The notes beneath the pieces are model-generated. The model saw only the letters and a program-made list of their open reading frames with translations. It was not told the DNA's origin and made no database searches. Below are positions 1 to 10,659 of a stretch of 64,000 nt of DNA, in pieces (position 1 is the stretch's first letter; each line of letters starts with the position of its first letter). Both the position numbers and the translations under genes were made by a program. This DNA comes from Glutinoglossum americanum (lineage: Eukaryota > Ascomycota > Geoglossomycetes > Geoglossales > Geoglossaceae): NCBI GenBank assembly GCA_020080175.1, contig JAGHQL010000096.1, positions 1 through 64,000 of the forward strand, in the 5' to 3' direction.

Positions 1-8
1 GAGGGAGA

Positions 9-43
9 AAAAAAAAAAAAAAAAAAGAAAAAGGGGGGAAAAA

Positions 44-81
<38 letters not shown>
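9..81. repeat. Poly-A then poly-G homopolymer tract
   Basis: A purine-only stretch: an A-rich block, then short G and A runs, then an unbroken run of about 38 G (44-81). Purine-rich mononucleotide stretches continue to about 180. Such a G run can form a G-quadruplex and is also a common place for assembly length errors. No gene is visible here. Confidence 0.9.
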
Positions 82-83
<2 letters not shown>

Positions 84-315
84 GGAGGGAGAATGGGTGT
101 GGGGATAGCAAGCACGTGCCTCTCTCTATCTCGATAGAGGTTTACCCGGGGGAGGGGGAGGGGGAGGGAAAAAAAAAGGGAAAAATTATAGTGGGGGGTA
201 GTATGGCTTTATTACGTCCCATCTGTGCATATCTTTTTTTTTTTTTTGGTTCTTTGCGGTCATACACATCAGACGGACAGGATGGATAGAAAAAAAGGGG
301 CGTTTTGGAAAAAAC

Positions 316-1398
316 CTAATGGCCCCCATGATCCCCTTCGCTGACCTCGCTGCCTACCTCAGTCCAGCTCCCGACGCTGCTCGCGCCGCCAACTTCGCTC
401 ATCGCGTCCCCGTCCGTGGAGATGTCGTCGGGGTGGACTTCCTCGCAGCTACCAGCGAGGGAGGGAGTGGACGATGAGGTGGGGGAGGTATTGTTGTTGT
501 GTGAGACTTCTAGGTGTTGTTGTTGTTGCTGCGGTTGAGGCTCTTGGTGGTGTGGGTGTTCGCCCGATTGTTGTTCGGGAGTGCCGTTTGGGTTGGCGTT
601 GTAGTATGATGGGGATGTGTTCTCGGCCCACTCGTGGACGACGGACCAGTAAGCAGAAGGCTGGAAAGGCTGGGCTGGGGGATCGGGGCTGCTGGTGGCG
701 GTGTTTGGGGTGGAGGGGTTGAGGGGAGGGGTTGGTGCTTCGACTGGTGGAGGTTGTATTTCGCCGAGGGGCTCTGCTGGTAGCGTGGCGGTCGTTTCCC
801 TTGATCGTGGCATTGCGTTGTCTATTTTTTCGTTGTGTAGCGATTCGTGCGATGCGCCCATTAGGGTAGCGTCGAATAGGACCTGTGAAGCTTCTTCCTC
901 TCCTATTGGATCGGCGAATGGATTTGCGAATGCTCCGCCCCTCTCTAAACCCCTAACCCCTTCTGTCCTTCTCCGCAAGCCTTCCTCATGATCAGGGTGC
1001 GCCACAGAAGTGTTGCGGATTGTATAGGTGCCCGCCTTCTCTGCATCTTGGGTTAGAAAGTCATCGAAAGACGCATATCCGCTCTCTGGTGTTCTCCTCT
1101 TGCTTTTCTCGCGCGGTGCAATCTCTGCTTCTCTCTGCCGTAGGAATTGATCTCGGTTGCGCTCCACCAGCTCGGCCCGCCGTAGTTGCCGCAGCTCTTC
1201 AGCCTCGGGTCCATGATCGCCGCTGTCAGAGGAAGGACGACGGGTGTTAGGGTGAATCTCTTCACCGAGGGTGTGGAGCGCGATGGCTATCCTGCGTCGG
1301 CCTTTGTTAACGAGCTCGCGAACCTGCGGACTCTCGTATACGGCAATGCCGGCAGCGACTATAATAGTAGCAGCGATTATGATGCCTGCGTGGGACAA
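316..1398 (-). CDS. Uncharacterised membrane-anchored protein (N-terminus unresolved)
   Basis: About 360 residues. A single hydrophobic helix lies at the very N-terminus (residues about 5-22, rich in Ile, Ala and Val), followed by the motif YESPQVREL, a basic segment, a charged Glu/Arg-rich region likely to be helical, the motif YASFDDFL, and the segment GVRGLERGGAFANPFADP. The C-terminal half is Pro/Ser/Thr-rich with a polyglutamine stretch (around 515-545). From memory this resembles a conserved ascomycete family of unknown function with an N-terminal anchor; I cannot assign a role. The start is a problem: the frame opens at a TTG and has no ATG, with a stop just upstream. A good acceptor (CACGCAG) ends at 1386, so a short upstream exon is likely, but I could not find one in phase. 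Coding from 1385 down to the stop at 316 is well supported. Confidence 0.6.
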   Translation of the reverse strand: MSHAGIIIAATIIVAAGIAVYESPQVRELVNKGRRRIAIALHTLGEEIHPNTRRPSSDSGDHGPEAEELRQLRRAELVERNRDQFLRQREAEIAPREKSKRRTPESGYASFDDFLTQDAEKAGTYTIRNTSVAHPDHEEGLRRRTEGVRGLERGGAFANPFADPIGEEEASQVLFDATLMGASHESLHNEKIDNAMPRSRETTATLPAEPLGEIQPPPVEAPTPPLNPSTPNTATSSPDPPAQPFQPSAYWSVVHEWAENTSPSYYNANPNGTPEQQSGEHPHHQEPQPQQQQQHLEVSHNNNTSPTSSSTPSLAGSCEEVHPDDISTDGDAMSEVGGASSVGSWTEVGSEVSEGDHGGH

Positions 1399-1503
1399 GA
1401 GGAATTAGCATCTTTAGGCACTCGTAGATACTAAACTAGGAAAATTTGAGGGCTGTGGTTGAGCTTTGGAGCCGTGGTGTAGGGTGGCAACAGCGCCGTA
1501 AAC

Positions 1504-1716
1504 ATGACGATACGTAACTCTCCTCCGACGGCTCAGTTACAGCGCATGCGCAAGGCTCTGGTGGAAGTGGAGAGGAAAGCAAAAGAGAATGCTGTGAACA
1601 GTCGTGCTCTTTTCCAGAGCTACTTGCCTTTGGCTATCGGAGCGGGCATCTCTCTGGTTTTCTGGCGTTATATCTCGGAGCGTCGTAATCTCGGTGGTGG
1701 GATGGATCCTTGGTGA
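1504..1716 (+). CDS. Possible small single-pass membrane protein
   Basis: A 70-residue ORF with an ATG start, lying about 105 bp head to head with the gene ending at 316. It has a basic N-terminal helix (residues about 12-30, VEVERKAKENAV) and one hydrophobic segment (about 43-57, LPLAIGAGISLVFW), then a short basic, Gly-rich tail. This pattern fits a small inner-membrane or mitochondrial protein. I do not recognise a family, and the length is close to what chance allows. A minus-strand ORF overlaps it, but that one has no domain-like features. Confidence 0.35.
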   Translation: MTIRNSPPTAQLQRMRKALVEVERKAKENAVNSRALFQSYLPLAIGAGISLVFWRYISERRNLGGGMDPW

Positions 1717-3720
1717 ACCATAGCGGGTGGGGCGATAGACTTGGAGCGACCCGCCGAATGATGCATAGTACGCGGGGTGGGAGTCTTGAGTACTGCGGCG
1801 CTGCAGGGCCGATTCGTCACCACGCTGCCTTTGCAGCATGCAAAATGTGCCTAGCGCTGTCTCGAAGGGGGTGATGAGAGGACGCTGAGAGGATGCAACT
1901 TGAAGCGGATACCCGCGGAATGGTGGCCATAGGGGTGCACGTCGGGCATGTCTGGCAGCCGGCTAGAGGAGTCCATCGAGCCCATCGAGCCCATCCCATC
2001 CCAGGTACGTGTACCCAACTTCTTCGGAGGCTGCTTTAAGCAAATGAAGAGAAGAGCGATCGGTTCCTTCGGACCCCGACAACGTGACCAGAGCGCATGA
2101 CTGACGTAAGCAGATCCGGTGAAACAAAGGCGCCCCCCGTATTCCCCGTGTTGATCGTCTTGTATGTTGCCTTTTTTAGATCACCTCGTTTCGCAGCACC
2201 GCCCAGTCCAGGCCCATGCCCAAGATGCCCAAGCCACGCCCCAACTCCCTCTCTTTTCTATTAGGGGGAACGCGTGTGGTTATCCTGTCCCCGGTCTTTG
2301 TCTGCCCGGCGGGTTCTCTTCTCGACACCTTATGCGTCGGGTCAAGCTTAGATATTGAATGGATACTCTATTTAAGATTGCAGCAGCAGCAGGGAATCTG
2401 CCGAGGCTGTCAGAGATACGAAATGTGAAGGAGAAAAAAGAAAAACCCAAGTCCTATGGTACACGTTGTCGATCTGGGAATGAATGATCCGTTTCCCGCT
2501 CCATTATTACCCGCGACAAATGCCGCAGCTCAGCTCAGGGCAAAGGTTGGTCGGAGCGTGGAGTTGAATGTGACTCGCTGACAGCCCGCATTTGCATACA
2601 TAGGCGTGGCAGCATGGCGTTGTTGCCCCCTTCCCCTCCTCTCTTCCCTGGGATGTATACCCTAGAAGCCGAATGTTATTGTATCAGAATCCCGGCTTAC
2701 CTAACTTACGTACCTCGCCCTCTGCCATGTCATATCGTACAGAACTCGCGAACCACTGGCTGGCAGCTACCAGAGGTCCGCCGTCTCGCGCTAGTTTGGC
2801 AAGCCACCTCCGGCCAAGTCTGGCTGGTCCGCCAATCCCAGGTGCATTCCTTGCAGTTGTTTGTGCTTTTCATCATAATAATCCTCGCAAGGGTCTCTCC
2901 GAAGCAGGATCACCGCGGATGACCCATACGGCGGTCTGAGGCTGATCCAGAGAGCTGATCTGACCCTCTGCTGCCTTCTCTTTCGTCAAAGGACAAAGAG
3001 ATCGGGGGCGATGCGATTTGCGCGCTTATATAGTACAAAAATATGTTCGTAGCAGAAGAAAACTTTTGGAGGATCGCCCACCGTTTCATCAGTGTGACCG
3101 CTGCTTGCAAGGACGCCTTGAAGACCCCTTTCCCTTGGAGATTAGCCGACAGCACTTCGTTCGAGAACGCAGTGCCTAACTCGTTCCTAACTCGTTGAAC
3201 CACACCTACCGCTTTCAACGCAACTCGCCCACATTTCCCTTGTTCACGGCTCTACATTCGTAAATAGTCCCGCGATCGGGATCTCCAAGTTTTCTTCAGT
3301 TGCCTGACGAGTAGTGCACAATTGCGTTGCTTTTCTTGGTGACCGGTTCTATTTGAAACTCCCTGAGCCCTCTACTGGTTTTAAACTATCTAATACGACC
3401 CTCCCCAACGGGCCTGCGACTGTTGAACCCCCCAAAAACGAAACTCGCGTGTCTCACTACCAATCCATTCCGCACCACGTTCGTTTTGTCTTGCCATCTA
3501 CAAGACCATCCCCCGGAGGGCTGGCTGCCTCATGAAGACGATACTCAACAGACCATATTAGTGCTCCCCAATTCTCCTCTTGGATTAATATTCCGCCGCT
3601 TACTCTGCGCGGTCGTTTTCGTTGATAATTGCGGCTGGGTATTCTTTTTGGATCGAACGCTGCCTCCTTCACTAGACCTACGACCTACCTCCACTTTACG
3701 AACTATATCTATCTCAGAAG
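1717..3720. other. Intergenic, upstream of LIM-RhoGAP gene
   Basis: No ORF with family features on either strand. The stretch holds a short CAG repeat (about 2382-2392) and AT/pyrimidine-rich blocks in the last 700 bp, which probably include the promoter and 5' UTR of the RhoGAP gene. No tRNA-like or repeat structure was seen. Confidence 0.6.
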
Positions 3721-6700
3721 ATGGAATCGCCGGGAATGATGCCGGAGTCGCCCATGGAGCAAGATGACTCAATCTATCCGTGCAAAGGCTGCGGAGAGGT
3801 ATGATCTTGCTTAGTTTTGTGGGAGTTTGTTAATTTTATTGATTCTTGCACTGACGTTCCGCAGATTCTTGAAGAAGGAAAGGCGTTCGAGCTAGGTAAG
3901 ATATACCAGTCCTTTTCGCCTGGATGAGCCGCGAGCGGGCTCAATTTTATCGTTATCGTACTCAAACACGTTCCGTAAGAGTAGTTTTGTTAACGATCTT
4001 GTAGCTGGAAACCGGTGGCATATCGATTGTTTTCAATGCAATACCTGTGGCACACTGTTGGATTCGGATGCGAACCTTCTACTTCTCGGCGATGGTTCAC
4101 TTATCTGTAATAATTGCACATACAGTTGTAATGCCTGCGGCGACAAGATCGAAGACCTTGCGATCCTGACTGGTGACCAGGCGTTTTGTGCAAGCTGTTT
4201 CCGGTGCCGGAACTGCAAGAGGAAGATCGAGAACTTACGATACGCTAGAACTTCCCAAGGCATCTTTTGTATGAGCTGTCATGAGACCCTGATGGCACGA
4301 AGGCGGAAGAAGTCGCGGGCGGCGGCACACCAGCAGAAGCTTGCAAATAGTGCTCAATCGCCTGTTCTTCTGGACAAATCCCTACCTTCCTTGCCTCTGA
4401 ATGTACTGGCGCCCACGAGTGTCTCCTCCCCTGACCGTGAATCAATGTTGTCTGAAATTGGCACGGAAACGCCTACCGAGCTTTCACCTCGACCACGAAC
4501 TACGAACACGCGGCATGACCCAGCTAGGAGCCTTAGGCGCGACCCATCTCCTAGTGTTGAACCCACAAAAGGTGTGTTAGTAATGGCTGCGTATGATCAA
4601 CGAGCTAATGTAGATAGACAACCTCATTCTCCCGTCGACTACGTACCAGCACAGCACTACGGGCCCCAAGAGAGGACATGACCCGAAATCCCAACCTGAA
4701 GGATCAACGAATGACGACGCTTCGGAGCCGTTCTTATTTATTCCGCTTGCCTATGACCCAAGCCCAGCTCCTGGACCGTCACCTATGGCGCAGAGCCACA
4801 ATATCGATAGTGCTGATGGACGCAACCAATCTAGTAGGTCCCTGAAGCAGGGCTCTATAAATCAACTGCATGAGAAGCGGGCTCCATCTCCAGCATCTTT
4901 GTTGAGAGATCAGGAGGGCCGGCCTGGTTCTGGGGGCGGATACTCACATACTGCGGACAAAGGCGGGCAGCAGTCTGAAGCTGCAGGAAATGCCGGGAGC
5001 AAGGAACGGACGAGAAAAGATATACTGGCTGCAAGCACATCAAATCCGGTCCATTCATCACCCGGACCACGCAAAGAAAACACTCGCATTCAACACACGG
5101 GTATTCCAAACGGGAGGAATGGTATCGCGGAAAACAAAGACATCTTCAGGCTTCAGGAGGTGCCACGGGGCAAAAAATCCGGAGGGTCATCGAGAAGCTC
5201 CAAGTCAAGGAATGAATCTCCAGAGCCTCTATCATCACTAGGCCCTGTGCGATCGAGCAGTCTACAGACTTCGATTACATCAGAAGAGCACGTTGAGTCT
5301 CCGAGAAGTAGTTCTCCACAGCCGCTCCAGCCGTTGAGGATGAATAAAACTACCCCACGAGTGTCACAAGACGCTGGAAGACGGGACGATCAGTCCATTC
5401 GCTCTACGAATTCTATTACATCTTCAGTATCATCCCAGTTGCTGCAGAAGCCAAGGCGAGGGGATTCCCTGGGCCAACAACCTGCTATATTGAGGAGCGA
5501 AGAGCCGATGGCTCCTTCAACATCGATCCGGGAGGCTCCGAGCCGTCACGGAACCTCATCTTCCACATCCTCACACACAACGCCCGATCCTTTGAAGAGC
5601 CCTACTCTATCGATCGGGCACACACCCCAGAAGACTCCTACAGATTCGCCGCATTCCGGTTCGAACGAGAGGAATAGTTCATCAGTGCCGCCCCGAAAAC
5701 CAGCACCTTCGACTGATGGTGTATCGAGAACGTCTAGCTCCTTCACTGCGCCGCGAGCCCCACCTCCGCCTCCATCCACTGCCCAAGTCGCCCCCCAGCA
5801 GTCCTCCCCCACGAGCTCCACACAGCACAGTGAATCCCCTTCCAACAGTGAAACAATCGCTGCGGCATTGCCACACTACAGTACTGGAGGCGACCTTAGT
5901 ATGGATGATGATCTGGTCAGGATCCTTGGTGGCAGTAATATCGAGACTACTTCAGCGTCTATCCTCCGCCGCATTTCTAGTATTAAGCATGGGAGGAGCT
6001 TTAGTGATATGACTACTCGCACAGGGACTTCGCCGAGATGGTCCAAGCCAACAGCTAATGGCGGTGCCCCAGTCTATGGGCATGAAATAAGTAGCCCAAC
6101 ATCAACGACTCCAGACGCGAAGGAAGAGAACTCTGCTCTCAAACACCAGCTCCGCCGCTCGGCCCAGAAAATAGCTGAGCTCGAGGCACGCATCGACAGC
6201 AGCGTTGACATGAAGAAGTTGGATACTAATATACGTGAGAAGAGATCAACGGTTGCTTTTCTTGACTCACAAAAGGAGATTATGGTACGCGAGCTTGAGG
6301 TACTTACCGAGCATGTTGCGGAGGCCAAGAAGAGCGGCAAGCCACTCAACATTGAGAGCCTAAAATCCGACGTGGTCCGTGACTTCGCGATGGCCTTGCA
6401 GCAACTCAAATCTTCATACCAACCGGAAATAGAGGACTTGATACACCAAAAGAATCAACTAGTGGAAGAGAACGCCAACCTTGCACGCTTGCGCGACCAG
6501 GCTATCCAAGAGACGGAGCAGTTGAATTTGAAGAATGCTCAACTTGCGGATTTGAACAACGAGCTCACGCATCAGATTCAAGAGCGGTATAAGGCAAACC
6601 GAGAACAATCGATAACCCAAACACTTGATAGCCCAAGGCCAAGCGCCAACGGGCTAGGGATCTACCACCACCACAAAGACCGGTCAGAAGTTTCAATCGA

Positions 6701-7927
6701 TGGAAAAGACTTGAGACTACCAACCGGAGCATCAACCGGTGGATCTGCTGCAAGTCTCCATGGAGATCAGAACGACGATCATGGTACGGTGCTCCCAGCG
6801 CCGCACATTGTCAATATCCGGCAGCCGAAAAAGTCATACTGGAAGAAAGGCAGCCAGACTGTAGCAAAGAATGTTTCAAAGGGCTTCAAAGGGGCCTTTT
6901 CGTCAGGCAACCAGTATCAGAGGGAGGGCTCTATCACAGATATTGGCGTTCCTTATGCGACTTTGCCTTCTGAACCTTCAAGTGGGGGTCTTGCTCGTCC
7001 TGTGGCAGATCCCCGTCAAGGATTTGGACTTTTCGGCGCACAAAAAATGAAGGGCATGCCAAGCAAGCTGCCTTCAAACGGCAACTTGGTGGTTGCGGCC
7101 GAGAATCCCTCAAGTGAGTACCCCTCTATTCTGGATCCCAGGAAATCTGTTGCTAATGTTTGCAAAGCGCTCTTTGGGTCGGCTCTAGAACAACGTGTTG
7201 ATTATGAGAGACGACAAATTCCCAGTGTGGTCACTCGTTGCATCGAAGAGGTTGAGCTTCGAGGTAGGTTAAATTTTCAGGATTTTGTGATAACTTAAAT
7301 TGACGCCAGCCTAGGTATGGATCTTGAGGGTATCTACAGGAAAGTCGGTGGCAATAGCCAGGTCAAAGCCATACAAGAGGGGTTTGAGAAGAGCGACGAC
7401 TATGACATTTCCGATCCGGGCATTGATATTTCGGCGGTTACTTCAGCACTCAAACAATATTTCCGAAAGCTACCCACGCCGCTGTTGACGTTTGACGTTT
7501 ATGACAAAATCTTAGAGTCTAATTGTCAGTTTTGCAGCCTGCCACAGTCCCCTCTAGCCGGGCTTCTACTGACATTATGCAGCCTTTTCTGATGACGAGA
7601 AGCGGGCCATGTTCTTGAGGGCGACCGTTGCGCAGCTACCACCAAGCCATCGCAACTGTCTAGAATTTCTCGTGTTTCACCTTGCGCGGGTTGCCCAGCG
7701 GGAGAAGGAAAACCTAGTATGTCAATCAAAAGCGAGTGTTTGAACGTGATCAAATCAGAGATACTTACAAATTGACTTAGATGAGCCCTAAGAACTTAGC
7801 GGTTGTGTTTGCGCCGACTCTCATGCGCGATCATAGCCTGGAACGCGAAATGACGGATATGCACTCGAAAAATGCCGCAATCCAGTTTATAATCGAAAAC
7901 AACAAGCTCATATTTGGTGGCTTCTAA
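3721..7927 (+). CDS. RGA1: LIM-domain Rho GTPase-activating protein (Rga type)
   Basis: About 1,244 residues after removing seven introns (3799-3864, 3896-4004, 4580-4649, 7114-7167, 7264-7314, 7525-7582, 7717-7780). Two tandem LIM zinc-binding domains occupy residues about 20-130: the first begins CKGCGE and continues with WHIDCFQCNTC; the second (CNACGD...) uses Cys where the first has His (FCASCFRCRNC). The long middle is Ser/Pro-rich and disordered, with a coiled coil at about residues 740-870. A C-terminal RhoGAP domain (about 1050-1240) carries the arginine finger in GIYRKVGG (about residue 1088) and the later motifs LPPSHRNCLEFLVFHL and PKNLAVVFAPTLMR. LIM-LIM-RhoGAP order matches yeast Rga1/Rga2, which stimulate GTP hydrolysis by Rho/Cdc42 GTPases at growth sites. 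The 54-nt intron at 7114 is in frame and stop-free, so its removal is inferred from the family. It is convergent with ASK1. Confidence 0.93.
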
Positions 7928-8800
7928 TTCGAGGATCACTACTTGTAAATTCCCGTTTCTTGTGTTCTGTTTTGTTTGGTTTGCGAGGCAGGGGCAACGG
8001 AATCGAGTAACATCAGGCGTTGGCAAATCTCCATACCCCCTCGACCACGCTATTGTTTTTTTTCTCTTCATTCCCTCTTGTCTTTTTGTAACTTTCTATT
8101 GGCATGATCGTCAATGTGAACGGAACCCTGCCTTTTTTCAGGTCTCGAGTCTCAGTAACCGTTGCTACCACCCGCTCGCAAGAGGGAGTAAGGGTGAACA
8201 CTGTAGATTCTCATTTCTATTTTTCATTCTCGCACTGGGGAGCTTTTCTTTGGGTGGGCGTTTCTGTTGCAAGAATACCGATATCCCGGCCCCCAACGCT
8301 GTGCATATTTTCAGCCCTAACTGTCCCATACGAGCAAATCCGGTAGCCAGCCCTTGGTGGGGCCCCTTTTCTTGTTTTGACAGTCTTGACGGATGCATAT
8401 CCGTTTTTCTTAATTCCTGTATAGCCCTTGTAAAGAGGTTCTTGCACAACCAGCCTGATGGAACTACCCTGCTTAGGGTGACTCTGGATCGCACCAAATA
8501 TAACCCCATCCTTGCAATGGTTTTTTGGGTTGCATTTGTTGCGGGCTCCTCACTTGATAACCGTGAAAAAGTGACATGACGTTAACCGCCGTCTCCGACG
8601 GATCAGAGATAACCTCCCGCCTTCATTGGCCATAGAGTGCTAAGAAGGGGCACAGTAGACTTTTTACGGCAAAAAAGAGTCATCCGCTCTTCTAATATAA
8701 TCCACCCTCGGCTCTAGTTACCGCTGTATTTACAGTATCGCAAGACATACAAATAACCGTCATCTAATTAAACGAAACAAACCAAAACCTCCAAAGGGGC
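7928..8800. other. Convergent 3' intergenic region
   Basis: Lies between the stops of the RhoGAP gene (+) and ASK1 (-). It is T-rich after the RhoGAP stop and includes a 200-residue open frame with no family features, best explained as 3' UTR. Nothing else was seen. Confidence 0.6.
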
Positions 8801-10302
8801 TCAGAAGCTCAAATCCAATTCCTCGTCATGCCGTTTGACCACAGACGGACTATCGAGCTCCAGGTCCAGATCCTCCGTGTCGTTGGCCCCCGCAGTTAGG
8901 AGGAGATCCTCCACGATCCGTTTACTGGCCTCGCGTGCTATAATCGGAAAGTATGAGTTAGGAGACAACACAGCAGTTTAAAAAGAAAAAAACCCCCCCG
9001 ACAACAAAAAGCGATGATGGTGATGTTGGAAAACTCACCGGGAGTCTGCAAGAGCCGACTTTGCGGCACAGCGAACTGGAGGGTTTTGGGCGGAGACATT
9101 CCGAGCGGTAAACCGCTATCGTCGTCATCGCCATCACTCTCCCACGTAATTTCGTCCTTCTGGTGCCGCGCCCGGTCCCCCTGCTTCTCCGCCACCATCG
9201 GGGTCCGAGGACCCCCGCGGTTACGACTAGGCGGAGCGCGCACAGGCGAAGAAAAAATCTCGGAATGGAGCTGTGGTGCCTCGAGGGGGGAGGAGTCGAG
9301 CGGGGAGGAATCGAGGTAAGAGGGGAGGGTTGGTTTTTTGCTGTTGGCGGTGGCGCGGGGGGTTTGTTTGAGGGGGGTGGCTTGGAGGCGGTAGTTTTTG
9401 TCGAGGACGCGGTGGAGGAGGATGTTGGTGTTTGGGTTGGGGTCTGCGGCGGAAGGTTTGCTCGTGCTCCCAAGGGGATGCGGCGCGAAGGGCGAGGAGT
9501 GCATGGTCATGTCTGGTAAACGTCTGTCGCGCTGGTTTGAGCGCGGGGGTGTTGCCGGCGGCGCGGCTTGCGGGGGTAGCAAGGAAGGGGAGAGGTTCAG
9601 GTCGCGTTTTAGGGCTTCGTAGGGCGAGGGGTAGTCCGCGTACAGTGTTGGTTTGGGAGGCTCGCCGGTGAGAGTTGGTTTCGTGGGAGCAACGCTGCGG
9701 GGGGTGGAGTGGGAGCCGCTGAGGGAGGGGGAGTCAAGGAGGGAATCGCCCTCTGTTGTGGCAGTGTAGGTGGGGTCGGTTTCTTCTCCGCTGGTGGTGG
9801 TAGGGGGACGGGGATGGTCACCGTAGAGATTATCGTCGTCATCTTCGTGCTCTGTAACGTGCGTTGTGTCATCTTCTACCGAGGTTTCCTGTGCTCCATC
9901 CCCAGCGTCGGCGGCTAGTTCGGCGTAGCTAGAGAGAGCGACGTTTGCGCTGGATTCGAAGAATTGTTTCCAAAACTGAGTTGTATGGGATTGGGTTAGC
10001 TTCATGCAGGAATGAATTGGTGGAATATGGAAATCAGCACCTTTGAGCCCTCCCAGACTGCTCTTGAATGCTCGGCATACTGCTCGACGATTGGAAGAAT
10101 GCTGGTTGTTACTATTCGGTGCGCGCGGCTGAAGTTGTGGTCGATTTCTGGAGTCTTTAGTTCAGCGGCCATGTTCTTGCGTCGGTGAAGCGAGAACAGG
10201 TAAGTCGGGTTTACCTTGGAGGGTAAGGGTAATGGATTGTTCCAGTCTCTCTAATTCCTCTGTCAGTGATAGATTCCGTGTCTGTGGACCTGGGGGTGGC
10301 AT
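8801..10302 (-). CDS. ASK1: DASH complex subunit Ask1
   Basis: 422 residues after removing three introns (10148-10214, 9976-10040, 8938-9038). The conserved Ask1 core is at the N-terminus: ELERLEQSITLTLQEIDHNF, then SILPIVEQYAEHS, WEGSKFWKQFFE and SSANVALSSYAEL. A long acidic and Pro/Ser/Thr-rich middle follows, with several SP/TP sites expected for cyclin-dependent or Aurora kinases. A conserved C-terminal helix reads AREASKRIVEDLLL. Ask1 is part of the DASH/Dam1 complex, which couples kinetochores to spindle microtubules. ATG 10302 was chosen because it directly precedes the conserved core; an upstream in-frame extension to 10404 looks non-coding. It sits downstream of FTA1 on the same strand, another kinetochore gene, with a 357 bp gap. 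Confidence 0.95.
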
Positions 10303-10659
10303 CGTAATGGTTGGTAGTAAGTTGGTTAGATTGTTTACGATGTCTTTTAGTGGGGGACGCGATTTGTAGTGACGTATTACATAAGCAACCAACTCATTAT
10401 TCACGGGGAACGATAGAAATCATCGGTGTATACCGTTGTATGTTCGTGAGGACAATTCGGGGAGCTATGCATATTTATTTGATTGAAAAGACCTTTCTTG
10501 GGCAATACCATTGCGCCGTAGCTATTCCGTATAGAAGAAAGCCCCCAGATGCCAGACCTAAACATAAATACAGCCTCTCGTGCGCCCCTTGCTTGCTGGT
10601 ATCATTGGACCCAATGCGCCCTGAAAAACCCCAATTCTTACACTTCAGTTTCGCACTCA
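10303..10659. other. Intergenic between FTA1 and ASK1
   Basis: 357 bp between two genes on the same strand, likely the FTA1 3' end plus the ASK1 promoter. No separate feature was seen. Confidence 0.6.

Noticed and set aside
7914-8579. 221-residue plus-strand ORF after the RhoGAP stop
   Set aside because: Phe/Cys/Ser-rich translation of a T-rich 3' UTR; no domain, and no conserved composition.
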